Under the pieces are notes generated by a model. It was not told the DNA's origin. It searched no databases and was given only the letters and a program-made list of their open reading frames with translations. A program made the position numbers and the translations under genes. A stretch of DNA of 64,000 nt from Aporhodopirellula rubra (GTDB taxonomy: Bacteria > Planctomycetota > Planctomycetia > Pirellulales > Pirellulaceae): assembly GCF_014192335.1 (NCBI RefSeq), contig NZ_JACHXU010000016.1, forward strand, positions 124,001 to 188,000, written 5' to 3'. Shown one piece after another: positions 62,881 through 64,000 of the stretch. The number at the start of each line of letters is the position of its first letter. Positions within the stretch are counted from its first letter, which is position 1.

Positions 62881-63551
62881 GTCGCCCACCACGGACTACT
62901 ACCGGTGTCGAGCAGGGTTCGCATTTTTTGCAAACCCCGTTTGAGCAAACCGGCGACGGCCGTCTCACTCTTGCCCATCCGTTCGACGATTTCTTTCAGC
63001 GGCAACCCTTCCATGTACCGCAGTCGAATCGCTTCGGCTTGGTTTTCGGGCAATTGATGCAACGCCTCCATCATCGCCACCACCGCCTCCTCTCGCACGG
63101 CCACGCCGCTAGGACTGGTGATGCCACCGGGCAATTGAGCGATCCAATTTTCGCGAGACTCTGATTCGCCGTTACCGGCCGCCGCATGAACCTCTTTCTT
63201 CATGCTCCGCTTCTGCGTCATCACATGATGCGACAGGGCAGAGGCAACATTGTTTTTCAACATTCCACGCAACCAACCGGCGAACTCCGCCGGCGTCTCG
63301 CCACGAAACGCACCAAGGTCACGCTTCGCTTCGAGAAACGTGACCTGCACGATGTCGGCGGGATCGATTCGCCGTCGCAATTGATCCGAGAGATAACGGT
63401 GAGCCAACATCAGTAGAAATCCACGATACCGACTCAGCAGAACGCCCAACGCCTCGTTGTTGCCGCCCTTGGACGCAACGACCAACGCCGTTGTCGAAGA
63501 TGCATCGACAAAGGAGTCCACGTCAGACGGCTCGCGAGAATCACGGTTCAC
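62877..63551 (-). CDS. ECF-type RNA polymerase sigma factor
   Basis: A 224-residue sigma-70-family protein with region 2 (about residues 35-100: GVLLSRYRGFLLMLAHRYLS, RIDPADIVQVTFLEAKRDLGAFRGE) and region 4 (about 165-215: ALHQLPENQAEAIRLRYMEGLPLKEIVERMGKSETAVAGLLKRG). A long linker (110-160) separates them. Such planctomycete ECF factors are often linked to serine/threonine kinases, and here the stop is inside the start of the kinase gene (ATGA). No anti-sigma factor is seen, so control by phosphorylation is plausible. ATG 63551 starts MNRDSREPSDVDSF. A partial gene lies upstream on the same strand, with 58 bp between. Confidence 0.93.
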   Translation of the reverse strand: MNRDSREPSDVDSFVDASSTTALVVASKGGNNEALGVLLSRYRGFLLMLAHRYLSDQLRRRIDPADIVQVTFLEAKRDLGAFRGETPAEFAGWLRGMLKNNVASALSHHVMTQKRSMKKEVHAAAGNGESESRENWIAQLPGGITSPSGVAVREEAVVAMMEALHQLPENQAEAIRLRYMEGLPLKEIVERMGKSETAVAGLLKRGLQKMRTLLDTGSSPWWAT

Positions 63552-63609
63552 TAAAAACGGCTCAACGATAGTTTTTCGTGGAAATGGAAAGGCTGTTATC
63601 CCGAGCGAC

Positions 63610-64000
63610 TCACTCTTCGGGTGGAGTTGTTTCCTCGGATGGAGTCGCGTCTTCCGAACGGGGTACGCCCCCGTTCTTCTCAGCTTCGATTAACGCCGTT
63701 TCGAGATCGTTAACGACTTTGGGGTTAATGTGTTTGGACAATAATTCTCGAGTCGTGCTGAACATCTCGTCGACCTTCCGCTGCTGATTCGCATTGCGAC
63801 CGATCGCCTTGAGGAACATTGTCTGCTTTTTGCCCATGTCGTTGGCAATTTTTTCGTTGGAGGGCTCGTTTCGAAGCATCTCGAGCAACTCGTCGGCTTC
63901 CTTCAGCTTACCTTCCTTGATCCGCATGCTGATACGTGCCTTGAACAATTCGCGAACCGCGACCAAGTCGATAATGGCATTTTGCACACCTCGAATGTAG
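63610..64000 (-). CDS. C-terminal end of a helical protein, start beyond window edge
   Basis: The minus-strand frame is open from base 64000 (reading YIRGVQNAIIDLVAV) to the stop at 63610, so the visible 130 residues are the C-terminus of a longer protein. It is helical and charged: RISMRIKEGKLKEADELLEMLR, KKQTMFLKAIGRNANQQRKVDEMF, and HINPKVVNDLETALIEAE, with a Pro/Thr/Glu tail (PSEETTPPEE). I see no recognised motif. An internal ATG at 63987 is not the real start, because the frame continues upstream without a stop. Confidence 0.6.
   Translation of the reverse strand, partial: YIRGVQNAIIDLVAVRELFKARISMRIKEGKLKEADELLEMLRNEPSNEKIANDMGKKQTMFLKAIGRNANQQRKVDEMFSTTRELLSKHINPKVVNDLETALIEAEKNGGVPRSEDATPSEETTPPEE

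Overview
The window looks like a chromosomal segment of a planctomycete, most likely a Rhodopirellula-like member of the Pirellulaceae. The evidence is the gene content: a PSCyt1/DUF1549/DUF1553 protein followed by a Tat-exported DUF1501 protein, DUF1080 and Gfo/Idh/MocA secreted proteins, a fucosidase, a large secreted protein with the planctomycete LEPR-like N-terminal motif, and an ECF sigma factor overlapping a membrane serine/threonine kinase. Base composition is moderately high in GC. No tRNA, rRNA or CRISPR array was seen. One RNA gene, rnpB, is clear.

Layout. 1-3142 (minus): a tightly packed four-gene operon (degenerate AroE-like protein, two-helix membrane protein, SMUG1-type uracil-DNA glycosylase, and a membrane protein cut by the window edge) with ATGA/GTGA junctions. 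3212-5184 (plus): a membrane protein and a PaaK-like ligase, converging on panB. 5976-6190: a cluster of ~17-bp repeats. 6323-9532: a planctomycete small protein divergent from comEC. 9563-22477: mostly secreted proteins (PI-PLC-like, DUF6263-like, PD40-amidohydrolase fusion, DUF1549/1553, DUF1501, DUF1080) plus an ATP/ADP-translocase-like carrier. 22714-26796 (minus): ThiF-like E1, DUF58 and BatA-type VWA proteins. 27062-27474: rnpB. 27563-29950: TPR lipoprotein-like protein, a small protein, and a methyltransferase with no ordinary start codon. 30245-33254: GH29 fucosidase and oxidoreductase, closed by a strong terminator. 33522-40659 (minus): PpiD-like protein, dprA, msrB, SMP-30 lactonase, and a response regulator with an unknown partner. 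41146-44559: alkaline phosphatase, small His-rich membrane protein, polyphosphate kinase 2.

44560-47721 is the most island-like stretch. Three overlapping minus-strand genes (two unknown proteins and a free-standing ComEC-type metallo-beta-lactamase hydrolase) look more AT-rich than their surroundings and lie between two inverted copies of an 18-bp sequence. 47722-50580 holds a zinc-ribbon protein, a rhomboid protease and a YCF48-like propeller. 50862-51066 is a compound palindromic element that looks like a dispersed repeat. 51506-55045 encodes a secreted protein with six near-identical 132-bp units. 55832-60407 has purM, recQ, hisH and a small conserved gene. 60481-63551 has the sigma factor overlapping a kinase whose outer domain resembles a TAXI-type solute receptor. 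A partial gene closes the window.

Functional themes are secreted polymer degradation (fucosidase, oxidoreductase, DUF1080, DUF1549/1501), DNA uptake and handling (comEC, dprA, recQ, SMUG1), phosphate (alkaline phosphatase, PPK2) and surface signalling (sigma factor/kinase). All function calls are from motif reading; no database search was run.
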